Shown: positions 15,894 to 24,750, counted from the first letter of the stretch. The stretch is DNA of 64,000 nucleotides from an uncultured Clostridia bacterium (GCA_945983355.1 CAMFSU010000020.1:43746-107745); one strand, 5' to 3'. The notes: generated by a model not told the origin, from the sequence alone. Numbers and translations are program-made.

Positions 15894-17898
15894 ACTCCTT
15901 TACTAAGGCACTATATATACCCGAATTTAATAAGTTTGTTTTTTCGGTGGTTTTATATGAAAAATATTTAAAGTTTTCAAAGCCGATTAGCTTTAAATCA
16001 CATAAAACATCCAAAGAGATTTTTGTTTTCGCATAACCCAAGGTGTTTAAGAATATGTTTATAAGCTTTTGCTCTAATATACCTTTTTGAGTAATTGCGC
16101 GGTATACCTCACCCACTTCGCTTCTTGTGGGGGTTAAAGCTAAAGCATTATATACTCTTCCCGATTTATATGCCTGATAATTGTCAAATTCCTTAAAGAA
16201 TACATCATCATCAAAGCCATTTTGACGCATTTCTTTAATAACAACACTTATTTCGTAATTACCGTTAAAATGGTTTGTTTGAACTGTAACCGCCAAATCA
16301 AGCACATCACCGACATTATAGCAAAAGCTGTCGGTATTAGCACCAAAAAGCATTGCCTGAAAGGTATTTGTGCCCTTTGTAAATAAAAGCTTTAAATGCT
16401 TATTTTGGCTTAAAGGGGTAACTCTTTGCAAGGTAACACCGCAAACCGCAAAAATGGGTTCAGAGTTTTCAAAGCCAAAGGGCTCAAGAATTTTTATGCT
16501 TTCAGCCAAATCAACAGTTAAGGCCGACGGGTTTATTTTACAGTCTAAATTAAGCACAGGCGGTACATATTCAAAGCCGTTTGCATAATCGTTTACCGCT
16601 TTTCTAAAATCGGCAATATTTTCAGCCTTTAAGCTTATACCTGCCGCTTGTGAATGACCGCCGAATTTTGTCAAAAAATCTTTTGCGCTGTAAATTGCAT
16701 CATAAAGCGAAAAACCGTCATAACTTCGGCCCGAGCCGTGTGCATCCTCACCATCAACCGAAATTACAATAGCGGGCTTTCCGTATCTTTCACAAATTCG
16801 AGAAGCCACAATGCCCACAACACCGTGATGCCAATTTTCGCCGTCCACAACAATTACGCGGTCAAAATTATATCCGTTTGCTTCAATTTTTAAAATTGCA
16901 TCCTCGCAAATTTTCTTTTCGGTTTGTTGGCGAAGTGCATTGTCGCTGTCAATTTCGTTTGCAATTTCAAGCGCCTTTAACATATCATTTGTTGTTAAAA
17001 GCTCAACCGCCCTTTTGGCATTACCCATTCGACCTGCCGCATTTATACGGGGGCAAATTGCAAAAGCAATGCGCGATGCATTTATTTGGCTTAAATTAAC
17101 CCCCGAAACATTTAAAAGTGCCGAAATACCAACAAGGCAGTTTGACTTTTTAATCTTTTGAATTCCATATTTTATAATAATTCTGTTTTCAAGGGTGAGC
17201 GGCATAATGTCTGCAATTACAGCAACCGACAAAATATCGGCATACTGCGGTAATAATTCCTCGGGTTCAGCCCCCTCCATAACGCAAATAAGCTTGAAGG
17301 CAACCTCAGCCCCGCAAATTGATTTAAAGCTTGAAGGACAATCCCTGCGGTGCGGGTCAACAACTGCCGCCGCATTTGGTAATTTTTCGGGCGGAAGGTG
17401 GTGGTCAGTTACAACAACGGTTATGCCCATTTGATTTGCAAGTTCAATTTCTTCAAAGCAAGAAATTCCGTTATCAACGGTGATTATAACCTCTACACCG
17501 TCATTTTTAAGTGAGATTACTGCATCCTTATTCATACCGTACCCCTCGCTAAAACGGTCGGGTATGTAATAAATACAGTTTGCGCCACGCTCTATTAAAT
17601 AGTTATAAAGCAAAGCCGTTGCCGCAACACCATCACAGTCATAGTCGCCATATACTGCAATCTTTTTATTTTCAGCAATGCTTTTATTAACAATGTCGGC
17701 GGCGTGCATTATATCTACAAGCTCATAAGCATCTGAAAAATATGGCTCGTCAGACAAAAATTGCTCTAAATCGGTTGGGTCTGTATACCCGCGAGACGCG
17801 GAAATTAAAGCAACAATGGGCTCAATCTCACACTCAAGAGCAAGCTCCTTCGCCAAAGCTTTATCAACACTTTTTACCTGCCACTTTTTATATGCCAT
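15874..17898 (-). CDS. recJ: Single-stranded-DNA exonuclease RecJ
   Basis: 5'-3' ssDNA exonuclease for recombination and repair. DHH-family motifs are YGDYDCDGVAATAL near 82 and VTDHHLPPE near 140, followed by DHHA1 with GHSQAAGISL near 415 and an OB-fold. About 674 residues, longer than E. coli RecJ (577), with a C-terminal extension typical of Firmicutes. I use the ATG at 17898; an in-frame GTG at 17907 overlaps the AGGCGGTG ribosome site. It is the first gene of the recJ-rel-dtd-MBL-hemZ run, 88 bases after the spo0A terminator. Confidence 0.95.
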   Translation of the reverse strand: MAYKKWQVKSVDKALAKELALECEIEPIVALISASRGYTDPTDLEQFLSDEPYFSDAYELVDIMHAADIVNKSIAENKKIAVYGDYDCDGVAATALLYNYLIERGANCIYYIPDRFSEGYGMNKDAVISLKNDGVEVIITVDNGISCFEEIELANQMGITVVVTDHHLPPEKLPNAAAVVDPHRRDCPSSFKSICGAEVAFKLICVMEGAEPEELLPQYADILSVAVIADIMPLTLENRIIIKYGIQKIKKSNCLVGISALLNVSGVNLSQINASRIAFAICPRINAAGRMGNAKRAVELLTTNDMLKALEIANEIDSDNALRQQTEKKICEDAILKIEANGYNFDRVIVVDGENWHHGVVGIVASRICERYGKPAIVISVDGEDAHGSGRSYDGFSLYDAIYSAKDFLTKFGGHSQAAGISLKAENIADFRKAVNDYANGFEYVPPVLNLDCKINPSALTVDLAESIKILEPFGFENSEPIFAVCGVTLQRVTPLSQNKHLKLLFTKGTNTFQAMLFGANTDSFCYNVGDVLDLAVTVQTNHFNGNYEISVVIKEMRQNGFDDDVFFKEFDNYQAYKSGRVYNALALTPTRSEVGEVYRAITQKGILEQKLINIFLNTLGYAKTKISLDVLCDLKLIGFENFKYFSYKTTEKTNLLNSGIYSALVKECEGLDK

Positions 17899-17981
17899 AT
17901 TTTTCACCGCCTTTTAAATATAATTATCCAATATAATATTATATAATATCACTTTAAAACATTTTTTTCAATAATTATATT

Positions 17982-18004
17982 AAAAAAACGCCCTTTCGGG
18001 CGTT
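17982..18004 (-). terminator. Terminator after spo0A
   Basis: Minus-strand stem AACGCCC/GGGCGTT with a GAAA loop followed by seven T, starting just after the spo0A stop. Confidence 0.92.
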
Positions 18005-18008
18005 AATT

Positions 18009-18785
18009 TTAACCGATTTTAAGTTTTAACCGCAGCTTATCGCTAATCATTGCAATAAATTCGGAATTTGTGGGTTTTCCGCGTTGACTTTGAATAGTAT
18101 AACCAAAGTAAGAATTTAAAACATCAATGTCGCCCCTATCCCACGCAACCTCTATAGCATGACGAATGGCTCTTTCTACTCTTGATGAAGTTGTTGCGTG
18201 AAGCTTTGCAATTGTGGGATATAATAATTTAGTAACCGAATTGATAATTTCGCTGTCTTTAACCGCTAAAATTATTGATTCACGCAAATAGTGATAACCC
18301 TTAATATGTGCAGGTACACCGATTTGATGCATTATTTCGGTTACCATAATTTCAAGCTCGTTATCACCTATAGCATCGTTTTTTACCAAAATGGGTGCTT
18401 TTTCGTTTTTCCAGCCCGAAAGCTTTATAATTCTTTCTGCCATTACATTAACATCAAACGGCTTTAAAAAATAGTAACAAGCACCCGCATTTAAAATTTC
18501 TTTTTCAATTCTTGGGTTTGCATAACCCGATGTAACCATAACAAGCGGTGCATCCTTTTTATCCATTTTGCCAATAATATCCAAAACGCCCAAGGCATCA
18601 AGATTTGGCATAAAAATTTCGGTAAGTAAAACATCCGGCTTTTCTTTTTTAACAGCATCAATTACCTTTAAGCCGTCCTTGGCAATAATAATTACCTCCA
18701 TACCATAACTTTTAAGTACCTTTTCACAATTTTTTGAAAAATCATTGATATCGTCCGCAATTACAATTTTTAACTTTTTTTCCAT
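18009..18785 (-). CDS. spo0A: Sporulation master regulator Spo0A with Glu at the phosphorylation position
   Basis: Response regulator that commits the cell to sporulation. The 258 residues comprise a receiver domain (1-125) and a Spo0A-specific DNA-binding domain whose signature is intact: [21 protein letters not shown] and [17 protein letters not shown]. In the receiver, the acidic pocket D11/D12, the Thr in VTSG and the Lys in FLKPFD are present. The acceptor Asp is not: aligned with B. subtilis (PDVLVLD, D56), this protein reads PDVLLTE, giving T55-E56. The gene is monocistronic with its own promoter and terminator. It is not next to spoIVB, its usual clostridial neighbour. Confidence 0.95.
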   Translation of the reverse strand: MEKKLKIVIADDINDFSKNCEKVLKSYGMEVIIIAKDGLKVIDAVKKEKPDVLLTEIFMPNLDALGVLDIIGKMDKKDAPLVMVTSGYANPRIEKEILNAGACYYFLKPFDVNVMAERIIKLSGWKNEKAPILVKNDAIGDNELEIMVTEIMHQIGVPAHIKGYHYLRESIILAVKDSEIINSVTKLLYPTIAKLHATTSSRVERAIRHAIEVAWDRGDIDVLNSYFGYTIQSQRGKPTNSEFIAMISDKLRLKLKIG

Positions 18786-18818
18786 AATATTTCCTCCGTT
18801 TTGATTGAATATGGCTAT

Positions 18819-18847
18819 ATATTACCATATTATGACATATAAATCAA
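18819..18847 (-). promoter_or_regulatory. Sigma-A-type promoter of spo0A
   Basis: Minus strand TTGATT (18842-18847), 17-base spacer, TAATAT (18819-18824). No clear TGTCGAA 0A box was seen beside it. Confidence 0.65.
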
Positions 18848-18925
18848 GCAATTTGCCAAAACTTCCCATCAAAAAATGTAAATTTACATAAAAAGTGTAA
18901 ATTCGCCATTTTTCAACAAAGCTTA

Positions 18926-18954
18926 TTGACAAAAAATTCGGTAGCATTTAAAAT
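18926..18954 (+). promoter_or_regulatory. Sigma-A promoter of tcdA
   Basis: TTGACA (18926-18931), 17-base spacer, TAAAAT (18949-18954). It is divergent from the spo0A promoter, about 80 bases apart. Confidence 0.75.
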
Positions 18955-18984
18955 TAAAACATAAAACTTAAAAGGAAAATGTTT

Positions 18985-19674
18985 ATGAACAGCGAATTTT
19001 CTCGAACAGAAAATTTAATAGGTGCTAATGCCCTTGAAAAGCTAAAAAAATGTCACATTGCGGTTTTTGGCGTTGGCGGTGTTGGTGGTTTTGTTGTTGA
19101 GGCACTTGCCCGAGCAGGTGTTGGTACAATTGATTTAATCGACAGCGACTGCGTAGATATCACAAACCTGAACCGACAAATTATTGCTTTGCACTCGACC
19201 ATTGGCAAACAAAAGGTTGCGGTTATGCGGGACAGGGTTTTGGATATTAATCCTAATGCGAATGTTAATATATTTCCCCTGTTGTTTTTGCCCGAAAATT
19301 CATCACAGTTTGATTTTTCAAAATATGATTATGTTGTAGACGCGATTGACAATGTTACTGCCAAAATCGAGCTTGTGATGAAATGTCAAGAATCAGGCAC
19401 ACCAATTATTGCCTCAATGGGTACAGGCAATAAATTAGACCCTACAAAATTTGAAATCAGCGATATTTATAAAACCAGCGTTTGCCCACTTGCAAAGGTG
19501 ATGCGGTACGAGCTTAAGAAACACGGAGTTAAAAAATTAAAGGTGCTATATTCAAAAGAGGTTCCTTTTAAAACTAACGACCGCACTCCAGCAAGCATCA
19601 GCTTTGTGCCTTCTGCCGCAGGGCTTATAATTGCCGGCCAGGTTATAAAGGATATAATAGAAAAAGAGCCGTAA
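18985..19674 (+). CDS. tcdA: tRNA threonylcarbamoyladenosine dehydratase TcdA
   Basis: ThiF/E1-like enzyme that uses ATP to cyclise t6A37 to ct6A37 in ANN-decoding tRNAs. The 229 residues have the nucleotide loop GVGGVGGFVVEALARAG near 30, NRQI near 64, and VVDAIDNVTAKIEL near 115. The ATG at 18985 has AAAGGA eight bases upstream; the in-frame ATG at 18979 is too close to it. It converges on the TtcA-like gene with a shared terminator. TrmO (58 kb) makes a different change to the same t6A. Confidence 0.92.
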   Translation: MNSEFSRTENLIGANALEKLKKCHIAVFGVGGVGGFVVEALARAGVGTIDLIDSDCVDITNLNRQIIALHSTIGKQKVAVMRDRVLDINPNANVNIFPLLFLPENSSQFDFSKYDYVVDAIDNVTAKIELVMKCQESGTPIIASMGTGNKLDPTKFEISDIYKTSVCPLAKVMRYELKKHGVKKLKVLYSKEVPFKTNDRTPASISFVPSAAGLIIAGQVIKDIIEKEP

Positions 19675-19685
19675 CGGCTCTTTTT
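19661..19685. terminator. Bidirectional terminator between tcdA and the TtcA-like gene
   Basis: AAAAAGAGCCGT/ACGGCTCTTTTT palindrome with T runs on both sides. It overlaps the stop codons of both converging genes. Confidence 0.9.
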
Positions 19686-20532
19686 ACTTTTTCTCATTAA
19701 ATTTTTCTAAAAACGAATGTACCTCGCCCAAATCACAGTCACGATATGCGGGCATTGTTGCAAGGTTTACATTGTGAAGACTTCTAAAAATATTATCATC
19801 AGCGTGGGGGTTTATGGTTTTCATATACTTTATGAGCGCCTTGGTTTCCTTTCGTTTTGAAAGGTCTTCCCTGTCCTTACTGTCTTGAGTCAGCTTACAA
19901 GCGCATTGCAAAAAGCGAAGCCCATTATAGTTTGCCCAGGAAATAATATCGGCCTCCTTAACTCTATAAAGCGGTCTGATTAACTGCATACCCTCAAAAT
20001 TGGTGCTGTGAAGCTTTGGCAGCATTGTTTTAATTTCACTTGAATAGCACATACTCATTAAAACAGTTTCGATAACATCATCAAAATGGTGTCCTAAAGC
20101 AATTTTATTACAACCAAGTTCTTTCGCCTTTGCATATAAACAACCGCGGCGCATACGGGCGCACAAATAACAGGGCGAGCCGCCAACGCGGGTGGTAACA
20201 TCAAAAATATCGCTTTCAAAAATTGTGACAGGAATATTAAGAGTTTTCGCATTTTCTTCAATAAGTGCGCGGTTTTCGGGGGTATAACCGGGGTCCATAA
20301 CCAAGAAAATAAGCTCAAAAGGATAAGAACTGTGCTTTTGTAACTGTTGCATACATTTTGCAAGTATCATCGAATCCTTACCGCCCGAAATACAAACGGC
20401 AATTTTGTCGTTTTCCTGTATAAGCTCATATTCCTGCACAGCGGCAATAAAATTCACCCAAATGGTTTTGCGGTATTTTTTTATTATGCTGCGCTCAATT
20501 TCAATGTGTTTTTCAAATTCTCTCTTAGCCAA
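19684..20532 (-). CDS. TtcA-like tRNA 2-thiocytidine synthetase (PP-loop ATPase)
   Basis: PP-loop enzyme, probably thiolating tRNA. The 282 residues show the ATP motif SGGKDSM near 50, a CYLCARMRRGC cysteine cluster near 118, GHHFDDVIETVLMS near 142 and a third cysteine region LQCACK near 205. Two CxxC-type sites plus the PP-loop are the TtcA family pattern, which uses a 4Fe-4S cluster to make s2C32. The start is TTG at 20532, with AGGAG seven bases upstream. Exact target position is inferred. Confidence 0.85.
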   Translation of the reverse strand: MAKREFEKHIEIERSIIKKYRKTIWVNFIAAVQEYELIQENDKIAVCISGGKDSMILAKCMQQLQKHSSYPFELIFLVMDPGYTPENRALIEENAKTLNIPVTIFESDIFDVTTRVGGSPCYLCARMRRGCLYAKAKELGCNKIALGHHFDDVIETVLMSMCYSSEIKTMLPKLHSTNFEGMQLIRPLYRVKEADIISWANYNGLRFLQCACKLTQDSKDREDLSKRKETKALIKYMKTINPHADDNIFRSLHNVNLATMPAYRDCDLGEVHSFLEKFNEKK

Positions 20533-20544
20533 AATAAACTCCTA

Positions 20545-20587
20545 AAAATAAAAATCCGTTACAGGTATAGTATACCTGTAACGGATT
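20545..20587 (-). terminator. Terminator after the lysine transporter gene
   Basis: Perfect inverted repeat of 17 bp (AATCCGTTACAGGTATA and its complement, 20553-20587) followed on the minus strand by TTTATTTTTA. The repeat is unusually long and perfect. Confidence 0.88.
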
Positions 20588-20603
20588 AAAATTTCAATAA
20601 TAA

Positions 20604-22226
20604 TTATGCTTTTTTATTCTTGGTAATTGCTTTAATAACAAACAATGTGCCAATGGTTAATACGGCAGAGAATGCGAGTGAAATCCAAGCATTTTGAACA
20701 AAGCCGGCGAAAATATAGGTTACAAACGAAATGCCTGCAACTGTCAACGCGTAAGGCAACTGTGTGGATACGTGGTTAATATGGTCGCACTGTGCACCTG
20801 CAGAAGACATAATTGTTGTGTCAGAAATTGGTGAGCAGTGGTCGCCGCAAACCGCACCTGCAAGACAAGCCGACATACCCATAATACCAAGCGGTGTGCC
20901 GATATCGAAAATGCTGGTAACAATAGGAATAAGAATACCAAATGTGCCCCAAGAGGTACCGGTTGCAAAAGCAATACCGCAAGCAACAACAAAGATAATA
21001 GCGGGTAAGAAATTGTTAAGAGCACTTGCGTTTTCTAATGCGCCCTTTACGAATGTATCAGAATCTAAAAGACCGGTCATATTCTTAAGAGCGGTAGCCA
21101 TTGTCAAAATGAGAATAGCGGGTACCATTGCGTTGAAGCCCTTAGGAATACAAGCCATAGCATCCTTAAAGCTGATAAGGCGGCGTGCAACAAAGTAAAT
21201 AATTACAAAGATAAGCGCAATAAGACCGCCCCAAGGAAGACCAACAGTTGCATCAGTATTTGAGAAAGCGTCAATAAAGCCAAGTGACTTATCATAATTT
21301 GCGGAAGCAAATACCCATTCTTCACCCATGCATCTACCAACATAGAAAAGTGCATATACACAAATACCGATTAAAACAACGATAGGTAAAACAAGGTCAA
21401 TTACCTTTGCTTTGGGGTTAGCATCATTTTCTTCTTCATCAGCAGTTACAGTACCGGAAGTGAAAAGGTCGCCGTTTTCAGCATTGAATTCGTGGAGCTT
21501 CATCGGGCCGTAATCAAACTTCATAAGAACAAGGGCAATGATGAAGACAAAGGTCATAAGTGAATAGAAGTTGTAAGGAATAGCTCTTACAAACATTGCG
21601 ATACCGCTTACACCATCGGGTGCATATTCAGAAACAGCAGCAGCCCATGAGGAAATGGGAGCAATCATACAAATAGGTGCTGCGGTAGCGTCAATAAGAT
21701 AAGCCAACTTTGAACGTGAAATCTTTGCCTTATCGGTAACGGGTCGCATAACTGCACCAACAGTTAAGCAGTTGAAATAGTCATCAATAAAGATTAAAAC
21801 GCCAAAAATAAAGGTTGCAATTGAAGCGCCGATTTTGCCCTTAACATTTTTAGCAGCCCAACGGCCAAATGCCTGTGCGCCGCCTGCCTTATTTAAAAGA
21901 GCAACGATTACACCAAGGCATACCAAGAATATAAAGATACCTGCAGTACCTGAAACAGCCGAAATAAGACCATCGGTAGTAACAGAGTCCAAAGTATGTA
22001 TTGGTTTAAAGCCTGTAGCAAGCAAGCCGCCTGCTAAAATACCAACGAAAAGTGAGGAATAAACCTCCTTAGTGAGAAGCGCCAAGCCGATAGCAATTAC
22101 AGGTGGGAAAAGTGACCAAAGTGTGCCAACAGGGCTCATAATATTGCCTGTAAAAGCACAAAGCACGCCAAAGCCCACAACAAATGCAATGATTAGCACC
22201 TTAGGGATAATTTGCTTTGCTTTCAT
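20604..22226 (-). CDS. lysW: NhaC-family transporter under lysine control (LysW)
   Basis: A 540-residue membrane protein with about 11-13 helices, starting MKAKQIIPKVLIIAF. NhaC-superfamily motifs include IFIDDYFNCLTVGAVMRP near 150, GTSWGTFGILIP near 430 and GDHCSPISDTTIMSSAG near 467. By homology alone it would be called a Na+/H+ antiporter. The lysine riboswitch in its leader matches the LysW group of NhaC-like putative lysine transporters, so lysine transport is the better guess; direction of transport is not shown. The ATG at 22226 has AAGGAG; the frame extension to 22280 enters the terminator hairpin. Confidence 0.82.
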   Translation of the reverse strand: MKAKQIIPKVLIIAFVVGFGVLCAFTGNIMSPVGTLWSLFPPVIAIGLALLTKEVYSSLFVGILAGGLLATGFKPIHTLDSVTTDGLISAVSGTAGIFIFLVCLGVIVALLNKAGGAQAFGRWAAKNVKGKIGASIATFIFGVLIFIDDYFNCLTVGAVMRPVTDKAKISRSKLAYLIDATAAPICMIAPISSWAAAVSEYAPDGVSGIAMFVRAIPYNFYSLMTFVFIIALVLMKFDYGPMKLHEFNAENGDLFTSGTVTADEEENDANPKAKVIDLVLPIVVLIGICVYALFYVGRCMGEEWVFASANYDKSLGFIDAFSNTDATVGLPWGGLIALIFVIIYFVARRLISFKDAMACIPKGFNAMVPAILILTMATALKNMTGLLDSDTFVKGALENASALNNFLPAIIFVVACGIAFATGTSWGTFGILIPIVTSIFDIGTPLGIMGMSACLAGAVCGDHCSPISDTTIMSSAGAQCDHINHVSTQLPYALTVAGISFVTYIFAGFVQNAWISLAFSAVLTIGTLFVIKAITKNKKA

Positions 22227-22240
22227 TTTTAATTTCTCCT

Positions 22241-22286
22241 TAAAAAAATAAAATAAAAAACCGTAACTGCATAAGAGCAATTACGG
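22241..22286 (-). terminator. Expression-platform terminator of the lysine riboswitch
   Basis: Stem CCGUAAUUGC/GCAGUUACGG (one G-U, 22277-22286 with 22261-22270), followed on the minus strand by a long T-rich run ending at the AAGGAG. Confidence 0.88.
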
Positions 22287-22307
22287 AAATTTAAAAAATA
22301 AATAACC

Positions 22308-22461
22308 GATAGCGCTCCACAAAAAGTGACAGTCAGCCCCATATTATGCAGGCAAACCAACAAAGCAGCTTGACAGAACATACTTTGTTTCGGCAATTTT
22401 CCCTTTCACACCTAAACTGTCATTTAAAAACAGTGCTACTGATGAAAACTGCGCCTCTATC
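22308..22461 (-). promoter_or_regulatory. Lysine riboswitch (L-box)
   Basis: Minus strand starts GATAGAGGCGC, then TCATCAGTAG, AGGTGTGAAAGGGAAAA, TTGCCGAA, GGGGCTG, TGTCACT and ends GTGGAGCGCTATC. These are the conserved L-box blocks; P1 pairs the two ends (GATAG with CTATC). It precedes the NhaC-family gene and is followed by a terminator. Confidence 0.94.
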
Positions 22462-22471
22462 ATATAGAATT

Positions 22472-22500
22472 ATATTAACACACTAAAGTGTTAAAGTCAA
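22472..22500 (-). promoter_or_regulatory. Sigma-A promoter of lysW, with inverted repeat in the spacer
   Basis: TTGACT (22495-22500), 17-base spacer, TAATAT (22472-22477). TAACAC/GTGTTA (22476-22481, 22488-22493) forms an inverted repeat between the boxes that could be an operator. Confidence 0.7.
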
Positions 22501-22508
22501 TTAAAAAT

Positions 22509-24320
22509 TTACAATTTGTTAAAATATTCTACAATATCTACCGCATTTTGTTCAGTTATACCCTTAACAGACACAAGCGACTGTATATCGGCTTTTTTGA
22601 TTTTTGTCATACTGCCAAAATGCTTTAAAAGGGCGTTGGCTTTTTTGTCACCTATTCCCTTAATTTTTGTAAGCTCGCGGCCTAACATTTTCTTGCTTTG
22701 AAGCTGCTTTTGGTAGCTTATAGCAAAGCGGTGAACCTCATCTTGAATATTGGTTATAAAAGCAAACACACGTCTATTTGATTTTATAACAATATCTCCG
22801 CCGGTTGTAGCTATTGCACGTGTGCGGTGCTTTGAATCCTTAACCATACCAAAAATGGCAATGTTAAGGCCATATTTTTCTAAAACAGGCAAAACTGCAC
22901 CAATTTGCCCCTTGGCACCGTCAAGCAAAATCAAATCTGGCAAGGTATTAAAGCTTTCGTTTTCACCCTTTACGTATTCATTAAAACGGCGGTCTAAAAC
23001 CTCCGCCATTGAACGATAATCATCCTGCCCTAAAAAGCCCTTAATTTTAAAGCGCTTATACCCTGATTTATACGGCTTGGCATCCTTGAAAACAACCATA
23101 CCCGCAACATTATTATCGCCCGACATATTTGAAATGTCATACGCTTCAATAATCTTTGGTACTTTTTCTAAATTAAGCAATTCTTTAAGCTCATTTAAAA
23201 CCGACATTTCACGGGTGGTTTTTTCAGTCTTTTCAGATAAGTTTTGCACCGCATTATTTTGGCACATTTCAATAATTCGCTTTTGTTCGCCCTGTTTTGG
23301 CAAAATTATTGAAACATTTTTCTCCATCGTTTTAGAAAGCCAATTTTCTATTAAATCGCTTCCATCAAATTCGCTGTCAACCAAAATTCGTGACGGAATA
23401 TCGGTTTTATTGCCGTAATATTGCTGTAAAAATTCGGCATAAAAATCGGTCTTGTCGGTTACATCTTCAATAAAAAAGTGTTGCTTGTCCCACAGCTTAA
23501 AATTGCGGAATTTTAGCACCGCAACACAGGCAGTACCGTCAAAAATAACCGATGCGAAAACATCTTGCTCTTTATAGCTTATTTCAACAACCTTTTGCTT
23601 TTGCCTTATTTTGTTTATAGCATTTATGCGGTCACGAAGGCGGGCTGCAAGCTCAAAATTAAGCTCTTCGGCGGCATTTTCCATCTGCTTTGTTAAAGCA
23701 CTAATTGAATTTTCAGCAATTTCACCGTTTTTGATATATTCCACCGCTGCTTGAACAGTTTTATTGTAATCATTGGCTGAAATATTTGCCTTACAGGGCG
23801 CATCACAAAGCCCGATATGATAATCAAGACACGGCTTTGTCGGTTTGTCAAAGCTTCGGTTACAAGATGGTAAGCGGAAGATTTTTTGCACCTCGTCAAT
23901 GGTTTGTGACACAATAAAGCCCGAATTATAAGGGCCGATAAACTCCCCTGTTTTATCCATAGTTACCGCCTTTTTAATGCGCTTCCACTTTTCATCGGTG
24001 ATTTTAATGTAGAAATTACCCTTATCATCTTTAAGCAAAATGTTATATTTTGGCTGGTGCTGTTTTATAAGCGAATTTTCTAATATTAGCGCTTCAAATT
24101 CGCTGTCGCAAACAATATATTCAAAATCATCAACATTTAAAACCATTCGTCGCACCTTTTCGGTGTGTTGGTTACCAAGCCCGAAATATTGTGTAACGCG
24201 GTTTTTAAGGGCTTTTGCCTTGCCGATATAAATTACCTTGCCGCTCTTGTCCTTCATAATATAAACACCGGGTTTAAGGGGCAAATTGTTGGCTTTTTGC
24301 TTTAACTGCCTTATTTCCAT
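22509..24320 (-). CDS. uvrC: Excinuclease ABC subunit C
   Basis: Nuclease making both incisions in nucleotide excision repair with UvrA and UvrB. The 603 residues include the GIY-YIG domain (PGVYIMKDKSG near 18 and VIYIGKAK near 30), a UVR motif near 205 (MENAAEELNFELAARLRD), the RNase H-like endonuclease domain (EAYDISNMSGDN near 385, LLDGAKGQ near 465) and C-terminal helix-hairpin-helix repeats. The ATG at 24320 has GGAGGTGA; the frame extension to 24335 is rejected. uvrA and uvrB are not in the window. Confidence 0.97.
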   Translation of the reverse strand: MEIRQLKQKANNLPLKPGVYIMKDKSGKVIYIGKAKALKNRVTQYFGLGNQHTEKVRRMVLNVDDFEYIVCDSEFEALILENSLIKQHQPKYNILLKDDKGNFYIKITDEKWKRIKKAVTMDKTGEFIGPYNSGFIVSQTIDEVQKIFRLPSCNRSFDKPTKPCLDYHIGLCDAPCKANISANDYNKTVQAAVEYIKNGEIAENSISALTKQMENAAEELNFELAARLRDRINAINKIRQKQKVVEISYKEQDVFASVIFDGTACVAVLKFRNFKLWDKQHFFIEDVTDKTDFYAEFLQQYYGNKTDIPSRILVDSEFDGSDLIENWLSKTMEKNVSIILPKQGEQKRIIEMCQNNAVQNLSEKTEKTTREMSVLNELKELLNLEKVPKIIEAYDISNMSGDNNVAGMVVFKDAKPYKSGYKRFKIKGFLGQDDYRSMAEVLDRRFNEYVKGENESFNTLPDLILLDGAKGQIGAVLPVLEKYGLNIAIFGMVKDSKHRTRAIATTGGDIVIKSNRRVFAFITNIQDEVHRFAISYQKQLQSKKMLGRELTKIKGIGDKKANALLKHFGSMTKIKKADIQSLVSVKGITEQNAVDIVEYFNKL

Positions 24321-24342
24321 TAAAATCACCTCCAATAAATAT

Positions 24343-24371
24343 ATTTTATTATATTTTTTCCTTTACTTCAA
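24343..24371 (-). promoter_or_regulatory. Promoter of uvrC
   Basis: Minus strand TTGAAG (24366-24371), 17-base spacer, TAAAAT (24343-24348). Confidence 0.6.
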
Positions 24372-24408
24372 CAAAAAGTTTTATATAATAATATTATAGG
24401 TGATTGTT

Positions 24409-24750
24409 ATGAAGAAATTTTTAATTTTTGTGCTTTGCTTAAATTTAATATTTCTTGTTGGTTGCGGTAATGCAAAAGACAACAGCTCACGCAAGGAAAT
24501 TGAGGTTTTACTGCCAAACGGTGAAACCGCAAAGGGCGAGCTGCCCGAAATTATCGATGAAGACAGCGTAACCATTGCAAAGCCGAAGCCCGTGACCACG
24601 GCCTATGTAGGCAGTAAATCAACAAAAAAGTTTCACCTCGCTGACTGCACCTGGGCACAAAAAATTGATGCTGACAACAAAATTTATTTTTCACACTATA
24701 ACGATTTTATAAAAAACGGTTACAAGCCCTGCAAAAGCTGTAATCCATAA
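24409..24750 (+). CDS. Small lipoprotein with Ada-like zinc-binding tail
   Basis: A 113-residue predicted lipoprotein. Signal peptide MKKFLIFVLCLNLIFLVGC has the lipobox L16-V17-G18-C19. A polar linker follows, then a C-terminal domain of about 50 residues: YVGSKSTKKFHLADC, IYFSHYNDF, GYKPCKSC. This matches the small Ada-like metal-binding module (His/Cys then CxxC) often found at the end of secreted nucleases and other extracellular proteins; here it stands almost alone. The GTG at 24400 is part of the ribosome site (AGGTGA), so the ATG at 24409 is used. Function unknown. Confidence 0.82.
   Translation: MKKFLIFVLCLNLIFLVGCGNAKDNSSRKEIEVLLPNGETAKGELPEIIDEDSVTIAKPKPVTTAYVGSKSTKKFHLADCTWAQKIDADNKIYFSHYNDFIKNGYKPCKSCNP

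Noticed and set aside
20553..20587. Long perfect palindrome as an operator or mobile-element end
   Set aside because: It lies right after the transporter stop and is followed by a T-rich run, so a terminator explains it.
22227..22280. Extra hydrophobic start for the lysine transporter
   Set aside because: Encoded by the riboswitch terminator; AAGGAG directs the ATG at 22226.
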